Assembly (NCBI GenBank): GCA_001983455.1
Contig: LJDB01000047.1
Span: 17,194 to 81,193, forward strand
Direction of reading: 5' to 3'
Source of the DNA: Candidatus Epulonipiscium fishelsonii
Lineage (GTDB): Bacteria > Bacillota > Clostridia > Lachnospirales > Cellulosilyticaceae
DNA: 64,000 nucleotides
Position 1 is the stretch's first letter, and the number at the start of each line of letters is the position of its first letter. The notes below the pieces were generated by a model. The model was given only the letters and a program-made list of their open reading frames with translations, was not told the DNA's origin and searched no databases. A program made the translations under genes and the position numbers. This document shows, piece by piece, positions 1 to 10,950 of the stretch.

Positions 1-316
1 TCCTTTGTTATTCATTCTTATCAAGTAAGTATTTTTTAATATAGTGTGATTTTTGTTTTGAAATATTTTTGCCTTAAAATAAGTTTGCTTTTCCTTTTTC
101 TAATATATGCGTATATTTAATATTTAATCCTATTCCATAAAAATCGTATATAAGCACAAACTTAATCCTATATTTTGGAAACAAAATATATTAACTCAAC
201 GTCATAATACAGAGCTTATAACAAAACAAACATTAGTAACTTAATATGTACTTGAATAAGTAATTATGACATAATAATATATTTTGAACAAAAAGTATAA
301 TAAAGGGAGGATATTT
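1..316. other. AT-rich leader region, no gene seen
   Basis: I see no convincing coding sequence in either direction. An antisense reading frame at about 241-579 overlaps the lipoprotein gene and has no ribosome binding site, so it is treated as a shadow. The strong Shine-Dalgarno aaagggagg (302-310) at the end belongs to the lipoprotein gene at 317. Confidence 0.5.
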
Positions 317-1231
317 ATGTTTAAAAAAATATTTATAATGATAATGTCATGTGTTTTATTAATAGGCTGCGGTAGTAGTGCAGAGCCAGAGTCAGGGCTA
401 TTTATAGAAGAAAGTCTAGCATCTAATATAGCGATGGATAGTGCACCTATGATGGATATGGCATCTATATCTATGAAAAGTGGCGCTGGATCTAATTCCG
501 TTATGCCAGACATGCAATTTCCTAATAGGAAGATAATAAAAAGTGGAAGAGTAAGCATTGAAACTCTAGAGTTTGACAATTCTATAAATTACATATTTGA
601 GGAAGTAGAACAGCTTGGCGGTTTTATAGAATTATATGAAGTTGATGGTAGTGGAGAGCAATATAAAGATTATGATAGTAGCTATAGCAATGCAGCACGT
701 TATGCTACAGTAAAAGCTAGAATTCCTGAAAATATGTTTACACAATTTATAAACACTACAGAAAAGTATGGGATGGTAGTTTATAAATCTATCGAATCTG
801 AAGATATTACTGACCAGTATGTTGATACTGAACTTAGAATAGAAACATTAACTATTCAGCAAGAAAGGCTTACCGAATTGCTTGAAAAGTCAGGTACTCT
901 TACAGAAATCTTTGAAATTGAAAAAGAACTAGCAAATGTGTTATATGAACTAGAGTCATTTCAAGGTACACTAAATCAATATGACAGCCTAGTTGATTTC
1001 GCTACAGTTACAATTTATATTGATGAAGTTTATAAATACGAAGAGCAACTTCCAGTACCCAAAACTTTTTCAGAGAGAATTTCAGTTGCTTTTTCAGATA
1101 TGATAGATAAGTTTATAGAAAATACTCAAAATGCAGTTGTTTTGTTAATATATGGTATCCCACTTATAGTTATAGCTGTTTTAATTTTGGTAATTATTAA
1201 AATTATAATAAAAAGTAAGAAAAATAAATAA
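317..1231 (+). CDS. DUF4349 domain lipoprotein
   Basis: The ATG at 317 follows aaagggagg with a 6-base gap; an earlier in-frame start at 284 has none, so the product is 304 aa. Residues 1-18 form a lipoprotein signal peptide with lipobox L15-I-G-C18, so it should be anchored outside the cell membrane. The middle (about 75-250) has the DUF4349 pattern: a SGRVSIE-type strand, a PENMFTQF segment, a helical hairpin rich in Leu/Glu (coiled coil) and a final FATVTIYIDE strand. The C-terminus has one membrane helix followed by a Lys-rich tail. Family function is unknown; many members sit in cell-envelope contexts. It is monocistronic, with a hairpin downstream. Confidence 0.85.
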   Translation: MFKKIFIMIMSCVLLIGCGSSAEPESGLFIEESLASNIAMDSAPMMDMASISMKSGAGSNSVMPDMQFPNRKIIKSGRVSIETLEFDNSINYIFEEVEQLGGFIELYEVDGSGEQYKDYDSSYSNAARYATVKARIPENMFTQFINTTEKYGMVVYKSIESEDITDQYVDTELRIETLTIQQERLTELLEKSGTLTEIFEIEKELANVLYELESFQGTLNQYDSLVDFATVTIYIDEVYKYEEQLPVPKTFSERISVAFSDMIDKFIENTQNAVVLLIYGIPLIVIAVLILVIIKIIIKSKKNK

Positions 1232-1282
1232 TGAAGTTAGGCTCCGTTATCAATTATGATATGCCTTGAACTCTTTTTGTCA

Positions 1283-1336
1283 GTATATTAAAATAATTAG
1301 CAAAGGTATCTTTCATTATTTTAATATACCTTTTTT
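1283..1336 (+). terminator. Hairpin terminator after the DUF4349 gene
   Basis: A perfect 15-bp inverted repeat (1283-1297 with 1315-1329), loop of 17 bases, is followed by C and a run of T (1331-1336). It lies between the lipoprotein gene and the EFR1 gene. The loop also contains aaaggtat (1302-1309), complementary to 1326-1333, so a second exclusive fold is possible. Confidence 0.7.
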
Positions 1337-1361
1337 ATTACAAAAAAAGGAGTAGACAATT

Positions 1362-2087
1362 ATGGTTATATATTTTTCAGGTACTGGGAATAGTTACTGT
1401 GTGGCAAAAGAACTAGCAAAAAAACATAACGATAAAGTAGTACCTTTAAAGCATGCAGTTAATGACAATTCTAAACATATAATTTTTGTATTTCCAACCT
1501 ATGCTGTTGATATACCACCAAATGTTGTAGAATTTATTAAAAACTTTGAATTTAAAAAGAATCAAAAAATTATGGGAGTAAGTGTTTCTGGTGGAAATAA
1601 CGGAAATTGTGAGCATTCTTTCTTAAAAATCATAGAAGCTAGAAATTTAAAAGTTTCTAAATTTAAAAATATTGTTATGACAGACAATTCTTTTTCAATT
1701 ATGTTTGGTTCTAAGATAAAAAAAATCGAAGTAGATCTGCAAACAGTAGCACTAGAATTTTGGACAATGAAATATAACAAAAGAAAAGCAAAATACAATA
1801 TGTTATATAAACTATTTTATAAATTTATGTTTAATCCATTAGGCAAAAAACTACTGAAGAAAAAAGTAATTAATGATAAATGTATTGGATGTAAGAGATG
1901 TAAAAAAATTTGCCCCGTAAATAATATTAGGATTATTAATGGTAAAGCAAAAATAGGCAATAACTGTGCGGAATGTTTTGGATGTATTCACTGGTGTCCT
2001 AAGCAAGCCATCAAAATCAGCCGAACTATAAAAAGAGCAGATCAATATCATAATAAAAATATTAAAATTACAGAATTTAACAAATAG
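1362..2087 (+). CDS. EFR1 family ferredoxin (flavodoxin-like domain plus two 4Fe-4S clusters)
   Basis: The 241-aa product starts with a flavodoxin-like FMN loop (YFSGTGNS, residues 4-11). It ends with two bacterial ferredoxin motifs, CIGCKRCKKICP (about 178-189) and CAECFGCIHWCP (about 206-217), which would bind two 4Fe-4S clusters. This architecture is the EFR1 family, a cytosolic electron carrier or oxidoreductase common in anaerobic Firmicutes; its partner is unknown. The ATG has aaaaaaggag upstream. It converges with lacZ. A paralogue lies at 6961-7761 on the other strand. Confidence 0.88.
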   Translation: MVIYFSGTGNSYCVAKELAKKHNDKVVPLKHAVNDNSKHIIFVFPTYAVDIPPNVVEFIKNFEFKKNQKIMGVSVSGGNNGNCEHSFLKIIEARNLKVSKFKNIVMTDNSFSIMFGSKIKKIEVDLQTVALEFWTMKYNKRKAKYNMLYKLFYKFMFNPLGKKLLKKKVINDKCIGCKRCKKICPVNNIRIINGKAKIGNNCAECFGCIHWCPKQAIKISRTIKRADQYHNKNIKITEFNK

Positions 2088-2119
2088 ATAGATTTTTGGT
2101 GAGCACGGTGTATGTGTAA

Positions 2120-2151
2120 GGAAGCACATTGTGCTCTATTAAAGTGCTTCC
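2120..2151. repeat. Inverted repeat between convergent genes
   Basis: An 8-bp inverted repeat ggaagcac/gtgcttcc (2120-2127, 2144-2151) overlaps a second one, gagcac/gtgctc (2101-2106, 2131-2136). It sits in the 75-bp gap between the EFR1 gene and lacZ. It could end transcription from both sides, but no T-run follows on either strand. Confidence 0.35.
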
Positions 2152-2162
2152 AATTGAAAAAG

Positions 2163-5225
<3,063 letters not shown>

Positions 5226-5234
5226 TTATCATCC

Positions 5235-5603
5235 TTACTTATGAGCAATACATTCAACTTCCACTAGTACATTTCTAGGCAAAGTTTTTACCGCAACACA
5301 AGACCTTGCTGGCTTATTTACAAAATACTTTTCATATACTTTGTTAAATTCAGCAAAGTCACTCATATCACTTAGAAAACATAATGTTTTAATAGCATTT
5401 TCAAATTTTGTACCTCCTGCTTCAAGAACAGCTCCAAGATTTTTCATAACTTGTTCAGTTTGTTCAGTGATATTTGTCCCAACAATATCCATAGTTGCTG
5501 GATCAAAAGGTACTTGACCAGATGTAAATACTAAATCTCCAAAAGTCATTCCTTGAGAATATGGTCCAATTGCAGCTGGTGCTTTGTCTGTTGAAATTTT
5601 CAT
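5235..5603 (-). CDS. ridA: RidA family reactive intermediate deaminase
   Basis: The 122-aa protein has the whole RidA/YjgF pattern: PAAIGPYSQG near residue 10, SGQVPFDP, and the conserved Arg in ARSCVAV followed by VLVEVECIA at the C-terminus. RidA trimers hydrolyse 2-aminoacrylate and related imines to keto acids and ammonia, protecting PLP enzymes in the cytosol. The ATG follows ggagg closely. It is the first gene of a putative ridA-lacZ transcript; the pairing with lacZ has no obvious metabolic link. Confidence 0.93.
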   Translation of the reverse strand: MKISTDKAPAAIGPYSQGMTFGDLVFTSGQVPFDPATMDIVGTNITEQTEQVMKNLGAVLEAGGTKFENAIKTLCFLSDMSDFAEFNKVYEKYFVNKPARSCVAVKTLPRNVLVEVECIAHK

Positions 5604-5988
5604 AATTTTCCTCCAAATTTTTATATTTTAACTAAAGAAATTATCCATTTCCTTAATTTTTATTATATTTGATTTTGCTTTTTAAATCAACAAAAATAAG
5701 ACTAAATTCAATCCATTATTAACTCAATAAAGTAATATATTACTAATTTTTGGATATAATAAATAACTATATAAACCTTTTCTTTTAAAGCAATTATTTT
5801 TTGTGCATAAATATTATTTTTAATGTTTATAATAAATATCTAAAGCAAAAATTGATATAATTTATTTATATTAAGCCCATATCAATTTTCAATAGCTAAA
5901 AAGATATAAGATTTTTGTTAAAATAATGACTTAAAAATAAAATAGTAAAAACAATATGATTTTATTTTTATATAATTTTATATAAAAA
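5604..5988. other. AT-rich spacer between divergent genes
   Basis: This spacer between ridA (minus) and the MerR-like gene (plus) is made almost only of A and T tracts. It must hold the ridA promoter, but I could not single out a convincing one. No reading frame with an RBS is seen. Confidence 0.4.
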
Positions 5989-6017
5989 ATGACAAAGCAA
6001 AGAAAATATAGTATAAT
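5989..6017 (+). promoter_or_regulatory. Sigma-A-type promoter of the MerR-like gene
   Basis: ATGACA (5989-5994) and TATAAT (6012-6017) are separated by exactly 17 bases. The start codon is about 100 bases further on, leaving an AT-rich untranslated leader. Confidence 0.6.
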
Positions 6018-6125
6018 AAGAATATAGTTTCAAAATGCCTTGATTAATATATTGATAAAATGTAATAATATATTATGCTATATATTAAATTTTAAGTTAG
6101 TACAGACTATGAATGGGGGAAAATC

Positions 6126-6830
6126 ATGAGTAAAGAAACTTTCACAATTAAAGAAGCCTCCGATTATTTGGATGTAGAGCCTTATTTGATAAGGTATTAT
6201 GAGAAAGAACTTGCCCTTAATATTTTAAGAAATGCTCAAGGACACAGAGTATTTTCCTTAGACAATATTGAAGTAATTAATTATATTACTGAATTGAGAG
6301 ATCAAGGTATTGAATTAAAAGCTATAAAAAACGCATTAAAAGGTAAGGATTGCTGTAATATGAAAAATTTAGTTGAAGTTGCTGGAGCAATTTTAAGCGT
6401 ACCACAAAAACCAGCTCATGGCACTGAGCAAGAGTCTGACTTTGGCACTGATCGAGAACTGAGTAGTGTTGAACAAACTTCTGTTAAAGATGTATCACCA
6501 GAAACACAAGACAAACTTAAAAACTTTATTAGCACAGCTATTAAAGAATCTATGAATGAATCTAAAGAAGAAATTACTAATAAAATTAAACAAGAAATTA
6601 GTGAAGAAGTATTAGACTTGGTTGATAAAAAAGTTAGTGTTCTTCAAAGTGTAGTTGAAGAAAAAAATGAAAAGTTTGATAATATGGCAAGAGAAGTTCA
6701 AAGAATGAAAAGAGATATTGCAAACTTAGAATTGCAACATGTATCAATTAAACCTTCAATTTTTGAGAGACTATTTGGAAAAAAAGACACTAGTACTAAA
6801 GTGTCTGATACTCAAAAGGTGCCATTATAA
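6126..6830 (+). CDS. MerR-type DNA-binding protein with C-terminal coiled coil
   Basis: The 234-aa protein begins with a MerR-like winged helix-turn-helix (FTIKEASDYLDVEPYLIRYYEKE, with RVFSLDNIE as the wing region, residues 6-70). From about 125 to 210 it is a long charged heptad segment (coiled coil, Glu/Lys rich), and it ends with a short SIFERLFGKK tail and a disordered end. No effector-binding or metal-binding C-terminal domain is present, so it is not a classical MerR sensor. The layout resembles RacA, the sporulation chromosome-anchoring protein of Bacillus, and DUF3967-type proteins, but the assignment is by architecture only. Start chosen at ATG after gggggaaaatc. Monocistronic, with its own promoter and terminator. 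Confidence 0.7.
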   Translation: MSKETFTIKEASDYLDVEPYLIRYYEKELALNILRNAQGHRVFSLDNIEVINYITELRDQGIELKAIKNALKGKDCCNMKNLVEVAGAILSVPQKPAHGTEQESDFGTDRELSSVEQTSVKDVSPETQDKLKNFISTAIKESMNESKEEITNKIKQEISEEVLDLVDKKVSVLQSVVEEKNEKFDNMAREVQRMKRDIANLELQHVSIKPSIFERLFGKKDTSTKVSDTQKVPL

Positions 6831-6864
6831 CTAACATATATTTTAAAATATATGTTAGTTTTTT
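6829..6864 (+). terminator. Intrinsic terminator
   Basis: A perfect palindrome (6831-6858, halves 14 bp) overlaps the stop codon and is followed by six T (6859-6864). It ends the MerR-like gene. Confidence 0.85.
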
Positions 6865-6960
6865 ATGGTATTAAATACTATAAAAAGCCTTTGATTTTGA
6901 TAAACACTATACGTCAAATTTCAAATACAACTGCTGTAATCACTACTAGAGTATACGAAG

Positions 6961-7761
6961 TTATAATTTGGATGAGTCAGTGGTTATTACATCGGTTGAA
7001 GTTAAATACTCGTTAACATTATAACCATCTTTGAATGGTATAAATTTGTACAGCCTAGGATGTATAGCTTTTTTTGGGCATTTATAAATACATCCTAGAC
7101 ACATACTACATTTAAACTTGAACTTGGGAGTTGCATTGTCTGATGGAACTATATTTTTCATAGGACAATTTTTCCAACAAATACCACAAGATATACAATC
7201 TTTATTAGCCTTTAAATCTATGCCAAACAATGGAGCTAAATATGTTTCTATCTTTCCAACACCTAACAATATTTTGGATTTAATCGGAATATTTATTACA
7301 TCTACTTTATTGCAAATTATATCACTAGCTAGTTGTGTTATCTTCATATCTGCAGCATCTATAACTTCTCTCCCTTGTTGTCTAGACATTTTATAAATCA
7401 AATTAACTGGCATAGCTACAACTCTATTTAATTTAATAGGGATTTTATTTTTATTTGCAATATCAATAAGGGGCTTTGTAGCTGCCTTATTAACCCAATA
7501 CTCATTGCAACCTACAGCTATAAAACTAACATTTTTTATATTAGTAAGATGTTTTGCAAATTTTATAATTCTATTCGATACCCTAAAAGCAGTTATTGAA
7601 CACATTAATATCATATGATCACATTCTAAATTCATGTTTTTAGTTATTTTTAATAAATTGATTACTTCTGCCTCTTCTGATCTATTACTTAATTCATTCT
7701 TTAAGTATTTTGCTAGATATTCTGTGTTTCCACTGGCACTTAAATATACTATTTTTGTCAT
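6961..7761 (-). CDS. EFR1 family ferredoxin (second copy)
   Basis: The 266-aa product has an N-terminal flavodoxin-like fold (YLSASGNTEYLAKYL; the usual SGTGN loop is SASGN here) and two C-terminal 4Fe-4S motifs, CISCGICWKNCP (about 189-200) and CSMCLGCIYKCP (about 218-229). It belongs to the same family as the gene at 1362 but is clearly diverged. The likely role is electron transfer in the cytosol. The ATG follows ggag (aaaggagacaac). It lies 34 bp downstream of the ABC-F gene on the same strand, so it may be co-transcribed with it. Confidence 0.85.
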   Translation of the reverse strand: MTKIVYLSASGNTEYLAKYLKNELSNRSEEAEVINLLKITKNMNLECDHMILMCSITAFRVSNRIIKFAKHLTNIKNVSFIAVGCNEYWVNKAATKPLIDIANKNKIPIKLNRVVAMPVNLIYKMSRQQGREVIDAADMKITQLASDIICNKVDVINIPIKSKILLGVGKIETYLAPLFGIDLKANKDCISCGICWKNCPMKNIVPSDNATPKFKFKCSMCLGCIYKCPKKAIHPRLYKFIPFKDGYNVNEYLTSTDVITTDSSKL

Positions 7762-7795
7762 TGTTGTCTCCTTTCATTCTTGAAAATGTATGAGG

Positions 7796-9352
7796 TTAAA
7801 CTAGTTTAGTGGTCCAATCTTCCACATTCCAAACGTCAGTAATAAATTGTTCATAGAACATAGGTTCATGAGAAACTAAAACAATAGTCCCGTTAAATTC
7901 TTTTAGTGCCTTGCATAGTTCATCTTTAGCCATGACATCAAGATGGTTAGTAGGTTCATCAAGCACTAATAAGTTTAATTCACGGTGTAATATTTTACAC
8001 AATCTAACTTTAGCATTTTCTCCACCAGAAAGAACTTTCATAAGACTAGTGATATGTTCTGTTGTAAGTCCACACTTAGCAAGTTCAGAGCGAACTTCAT
8101 GATTTGTCATTGACGGATACGCATTCCACATTTCTTCTAGAGCAGTATTGTTGGTATCTTCTATATATTCCTGCTCAAAATAGCCATAGTCAATATTTTC
8201 ACCATGTTCAACTTTTCCGCTAATTGGAGGAATAATTCCAAGCATTGTTTTTAGCAATGTAGATTTACCTAGTCCATTTACTCCACAAATAGCAATCTTC
8301 TTTCCTTTTTCAACTTTAAAATTTAGTGGTCTAGTTAGTGGTTCGTCATAACCAATAACTAAATCTTTTGCTTCTATTAAAAATCGGCTTGGAGATTTTG
8401 AGTACCTAAAGTTAAATATAGGCTTGATTTTTTCTTTTGGTCTTTCAAGTATGTCCATCTTGTCAAGTTGTTTCATACGGCTCTTTGCCATACCTGTTGT
8501 TGCAACTCGAGCTTTATTTCTTGCAATGAAATCTTCCAGCTTATCAATCTCTTTTTGCTGACGGTCATATGCTTTCTTTTCTTGAACTTTTTTCTGTTCG
8601 TATAGTTGTAAGAAATTATCATAATTGCCAACATACCGTGTAAGCTCACAATTTTCCACATGATAAATAATATTACATACAGCGTTAACAAAAGGAATAT
8701 CATGAGAAACTAATATAAATGTATTTTCATATTCTTGTAAATAGCGTTTAAGCCACTCAATATGATTTTCATCCAGATAATTTGTTGGTTCATCCAAAAT
8801 AAGTATAGTAGGATTTTGTAGAAGTAACTTTGTAAGTAGAACTTTTGTTCGTTGACCACCACTAAGTTCATTTACTAGTTTATCTAAACCAATATCACTA
8901 AGCCCTAGTCCTTGTGCAACTTCTTCAATTTTACTATCTAACATGTAAAATCCACTATTATCAAGGATATTTTGTATCTCAGAAGCATCTTCCATAAGCT
9001 TATTAACTTCACTTTCAGAAGCTTCACCCATTTTGTCATACATCGCTATCATCTCTTTTTCAAGCTCAAAAAGCCCCTCAAAAGCCAATCTTAAATTGTC
9101 CCTTATAGTAGTACCTGCTTTCAATACTGAATGTTGATCAAGATATCCAACAACAACTCTGTTTGACCACTCCACCTTTCCCTCATCTGGCACTAGTGAA
9201 CCTGTAATGATGTTTAGAAAGGTAGATTTACCTTCACCATTTGCACCAATTAAAGCTACATGTTCCCCTTTCAATAAACGAAATGATACATTTTCTAAAA
9301 TTGCACGTGAACCAAATCCATGTGTTACATTTTTTACATTTAAAACACTCAT
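7796..9352 (-). CDS. ABC-F family ATPase
   Basis: The 518-aa protein has two ABC ATPase domains on one chain and no membrane segments. Visible motifs are Walker A GANGEGKST (36-44) and GVNGLGKST (about 354), signatures LSGGQ and LSGGE, and Walker B LILDEPTNYLD and LVLDEPTNHLD. The charged linker between them (residues about 240-310, KKVQEKKAYDRQQKEIDKLE) is the ABC-F hallmark that reaches into the ribosomal E site. ABC-F proteins act on stalled or antibiotic-bound ribosomes. Whether this one is housekeeping or gives resistance cannot be told; the linker is not obviously extended as in the ARE classes. RBS gggag precedes the ATG. Confidence 0.92.
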   Translation of the reverse strand: MSVLNVKNVTHGFGSRAILENVSFRLLKGEHVALIGANGEGKSTFLNIITGSLVPDEGKVEWSNRVVVGYLDQHSVLKAGTTIRDNLRLAFEGLFELEKEMIAMYDKMGEASESEVNKLMEDASEIQNILDNSGFYMLDSKIEEVAQGLGLSDIGLDKLVNELSGGQRTKVLLTKLLLQNPTILILDEPTNYLDENHIEWLKRYLQEYENTFILVSHDIPFVNAVCNIIYHVENCELTRYVGNYDNFLQLYEQKKVQEKKAYDRQQKEIDKLEDFIARNKARVATTGMAKSRMKQLDKMDILERPKEKIKPIFNFRYSKSPSRFLIEAKDLVIGYDEPLTRPLNFKVEKGKKIAICGVNGLGKSTLLKTMLGIIPPISGKVEHGENIDYGYFEQEYIEDTNNTALEEMWNAYPSMTNHEVRSELAKCGLTTEHITSLMKVLSGGENAKVRLCKILHRELNLLVLDEPTNHLDVMAKDELCKALKEFNGTIVLVSHEPMFYEQFITDVWNVEDWTTKLV

Positions 9353-9606
9353 ATTAAAACTCCCTTAAAAAAATATTTTCTATCAACATTGTATTATATG
9401 GCTAGGTAAAATGATAGGTCAAGGGTGAATCATGTTAATCTTTGACTTATTTTGAATATTTATTAAATATCTGGTTCTATATTTTGTTGAATAACAATAA
9501 TTTAAATATTGATGTAGCTGATAAGGAAACTTTTAAGACGCAACTAGCAAGTGAATATGAATTATTTGAATAACTAATTCCTACACTAAGATTAGACTTG
9601 ACCAGT
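9353..9606. other. Spacer with a possible decayed reading frame
   Basis: On the plus strand one open frame runs to a TAA at about 9570-9572. It ends in a protein-like stretch (NIDVADKETFKTQLASEYEL, then FE and stop) but has no start or RBS. This looks like the 3' end of a lost gene; I do not recognise the family. Confidence 0.3.
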
Positions 9607-9647
9607 AAAATAAAGAGAAAAGACCTTTGAACTTTTCTCTTTATTTT
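9607..9647. terminator. Strong hairpin next to the Rpn fragment
   Basis: A perfect 16-bp inverted repeat (9607-9622 with 9632-9647, 9-base loop) sits exactly where similarity of the truncated Rpn copy ends. It could serve as a terminator in either direction. The T-rich right arm supports plus-strand use and the left arm, read in reverse, minus-strand use. Confidence 0.6.
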
Positions 9648-9659
9648 GGATGAGATATA

Positions 9660-9828
9660 TTTTTTTACTACAGAGATTTGATTATAATTTATACCGTCTA
9701 TATCTTAGACAGTATGCAGATATGATAATTTAAATCTTATGTCCTCTGTAAAGTCTATTCCAGTCTTACTGATCTGTTTCATAGATGTCTCCTTTTTTTG
9801 CTGTCCATGTATAAATTAGAAATAAAAT
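9660..9828 (-). pseudogene. Truncated 5' copy of the Rpn-like gene
   Basis: The segment is a diverged copy of the leader and first 40 or so codons of the gene at 9828-10835. The ATG would be at 9782, preceded by the same RBS region, and reads MKQISKTGIDFTEDIRFKLS. It then has an in-frame TAA at codon 26, where the intact gene has CAA. Similarity fades at about 9660, just before the hairpin. The copy lies directly downstream of the intact gene in the same orientation, so it is a partial tandem duplicate or the surviving head of a deleted paralogue. Confidence 0.8.
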
Positions 9829-10835
9829 TAATGACTAAATTTTTTTATTTCTTCTACACTCAATTTAAATTTTTCTGCTATTTCATCTATGGGTACATTC
9901 ATTTCTAAATAGGCTATTATTTGTCCCTCTACTCTACCTTTTTCCATACCTTTTTCCATACCTTTTTCTATACCTTCAAGCAGACCTTCTTCACGACCTT
10001 CTTCTCTATCACTTCTTGTCAAAAAACTTGCATAATCCAAATTTGATGTTACCATTTCTTTTATCTCCTTATTGATTTTTAGATACTCACATAGTTTATA
10101 TACTTCCTTAAATACGTCATCTGATAAATCTAGTTCTCCCTTTAATAGAAAGTCCAACCATATTTGTAACCTATTATTCGTTTTATATTTAGTGCTTTCT
10201 CTTAATTTTGGATGTGATATATTTATTAAATATGAATGTCCTAATTCATGCATCTTTAAACTAGCTCTACTTTGTACTCCAAATGCTGTTGTAACTACTT
10301 CCACTAACACATCATCCTTAAACTGTGGTACTTGCTTTATAGGTAGCAACCACATAGCTGCTGCCATTCCCGTCTCTTTATGATTTGATGAATCATACGC
10401 TAGTTCATTTGCACCTGCTATTAATCCTTTTCCCACTCTAAATATTAAATATTTATCTGCTTTATTTTGCATTTCTAAAGTTGTAGAATTTACCCACTTT
10501 TTTTCGAGAGAAACCTTCTTATACGTATACACTCTGCAATCAGACAATATTTCTTGAGTTTTATTTATTATTTGTGCAATAGTATTATTTTTATCTGTTT
10601 GTATTGATCGTATTTTTTTAATAGTAGAATACGGCAACAATACAGGTTTTACCTCATCACTAGGGGCTATTTTAATTTTGCGAGGAAGTATACTTCCAAA
10701 TACATTTATTACATCTTTCACTACTGGAATTGGGTTATAACTTATACCGTCTATATTTTGAACAGTATGCAGACATAATAATTTAAATCTTATGTCCTCT
10801 GTAAAGTCTATTCCAGTCTTAATGATCTGTTTCAT
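9828..10835 (-). CDS. Rpn/PD-(D/E)XK transposase-like family protein
   Basis: The 335-aa protein begins like Rpn-type (YhgA-like) nucleases, MKQIIKTGIDFTEDIRFKLL. It ends with the family's repetitive acidic tail, EEGREEGLLEGIEKGMEKGM (about 280-300), followed by a short helix-turn-helix-like segment (VPIDEIAEKFKLSVEEIKKF). Rpn proteins are recombination-promoting nucleases, often multicopy and recently expanded in genomes. The central part is poorly conserved and I cannot place the full D...ExK catalytic set with confidence. RBS aaggag precedes the ATG. A decayed 5' copy lies just downstream. Confidence 0.6.
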   Translation of the reverse strand: MKQIIKTGIDFTEDIRFKLLCLHTVQNIDGISYNPIPVVKDVINVFGSILPRKIKIAPSDEVKPVLLPYSTIKKIRSIQTDKNNTIAQIINKTQEILSDCRVYTYKKVSLEKKWVNSTTLEMQNKADKYLIFRVGKGLIAGANELAYDSSNHKETGMAAAMWLLPIKQVPQFKDDVLVEVVTTAFGVQSRASLKMHELGHSYLINISHPKLRESTKYKTNNRLQIWLDFLLKGELDLSDDVFKEVYKLCEYLKINKEIKEMVTSNLDYASFLTRSDREEGREEGLLEGIEKGMEKGMEKGRVEGQIIAYLEMNVPIDEIAEKFKLSVEEIKKFSH

Positions 10836-10913
10836 AGATGTCTCCTTTTTTGCTGTCCATTTATAAATCAGAAATAAAGTACATGTACAATTTATAGATG
10901 AATACAGTTATTA

Positions 10914-10940
10914 AGAAAGGCGAATAACATTCGCCTTTCT
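10914..10940 (-). terminator. Terminator after purL
   Basis: A 12-bp perfect inverted repeat (10914-10925, 10929-10940) with a 3-base loop lies 11 bp after the purL stop. The T-tract is weak on the minus strand (cttaata) and better on the plus strand, so it may act both ways. Confidence 0.6.
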
Positions 10941-10950
10941 ATATTGTTTT

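Noticed and set aside
241..579. 112-codon antisense frame over the DUF4349 gene
   Set aside because: It lacks an RBS and overlaps a well-supported lipoprotein signal and gene start.
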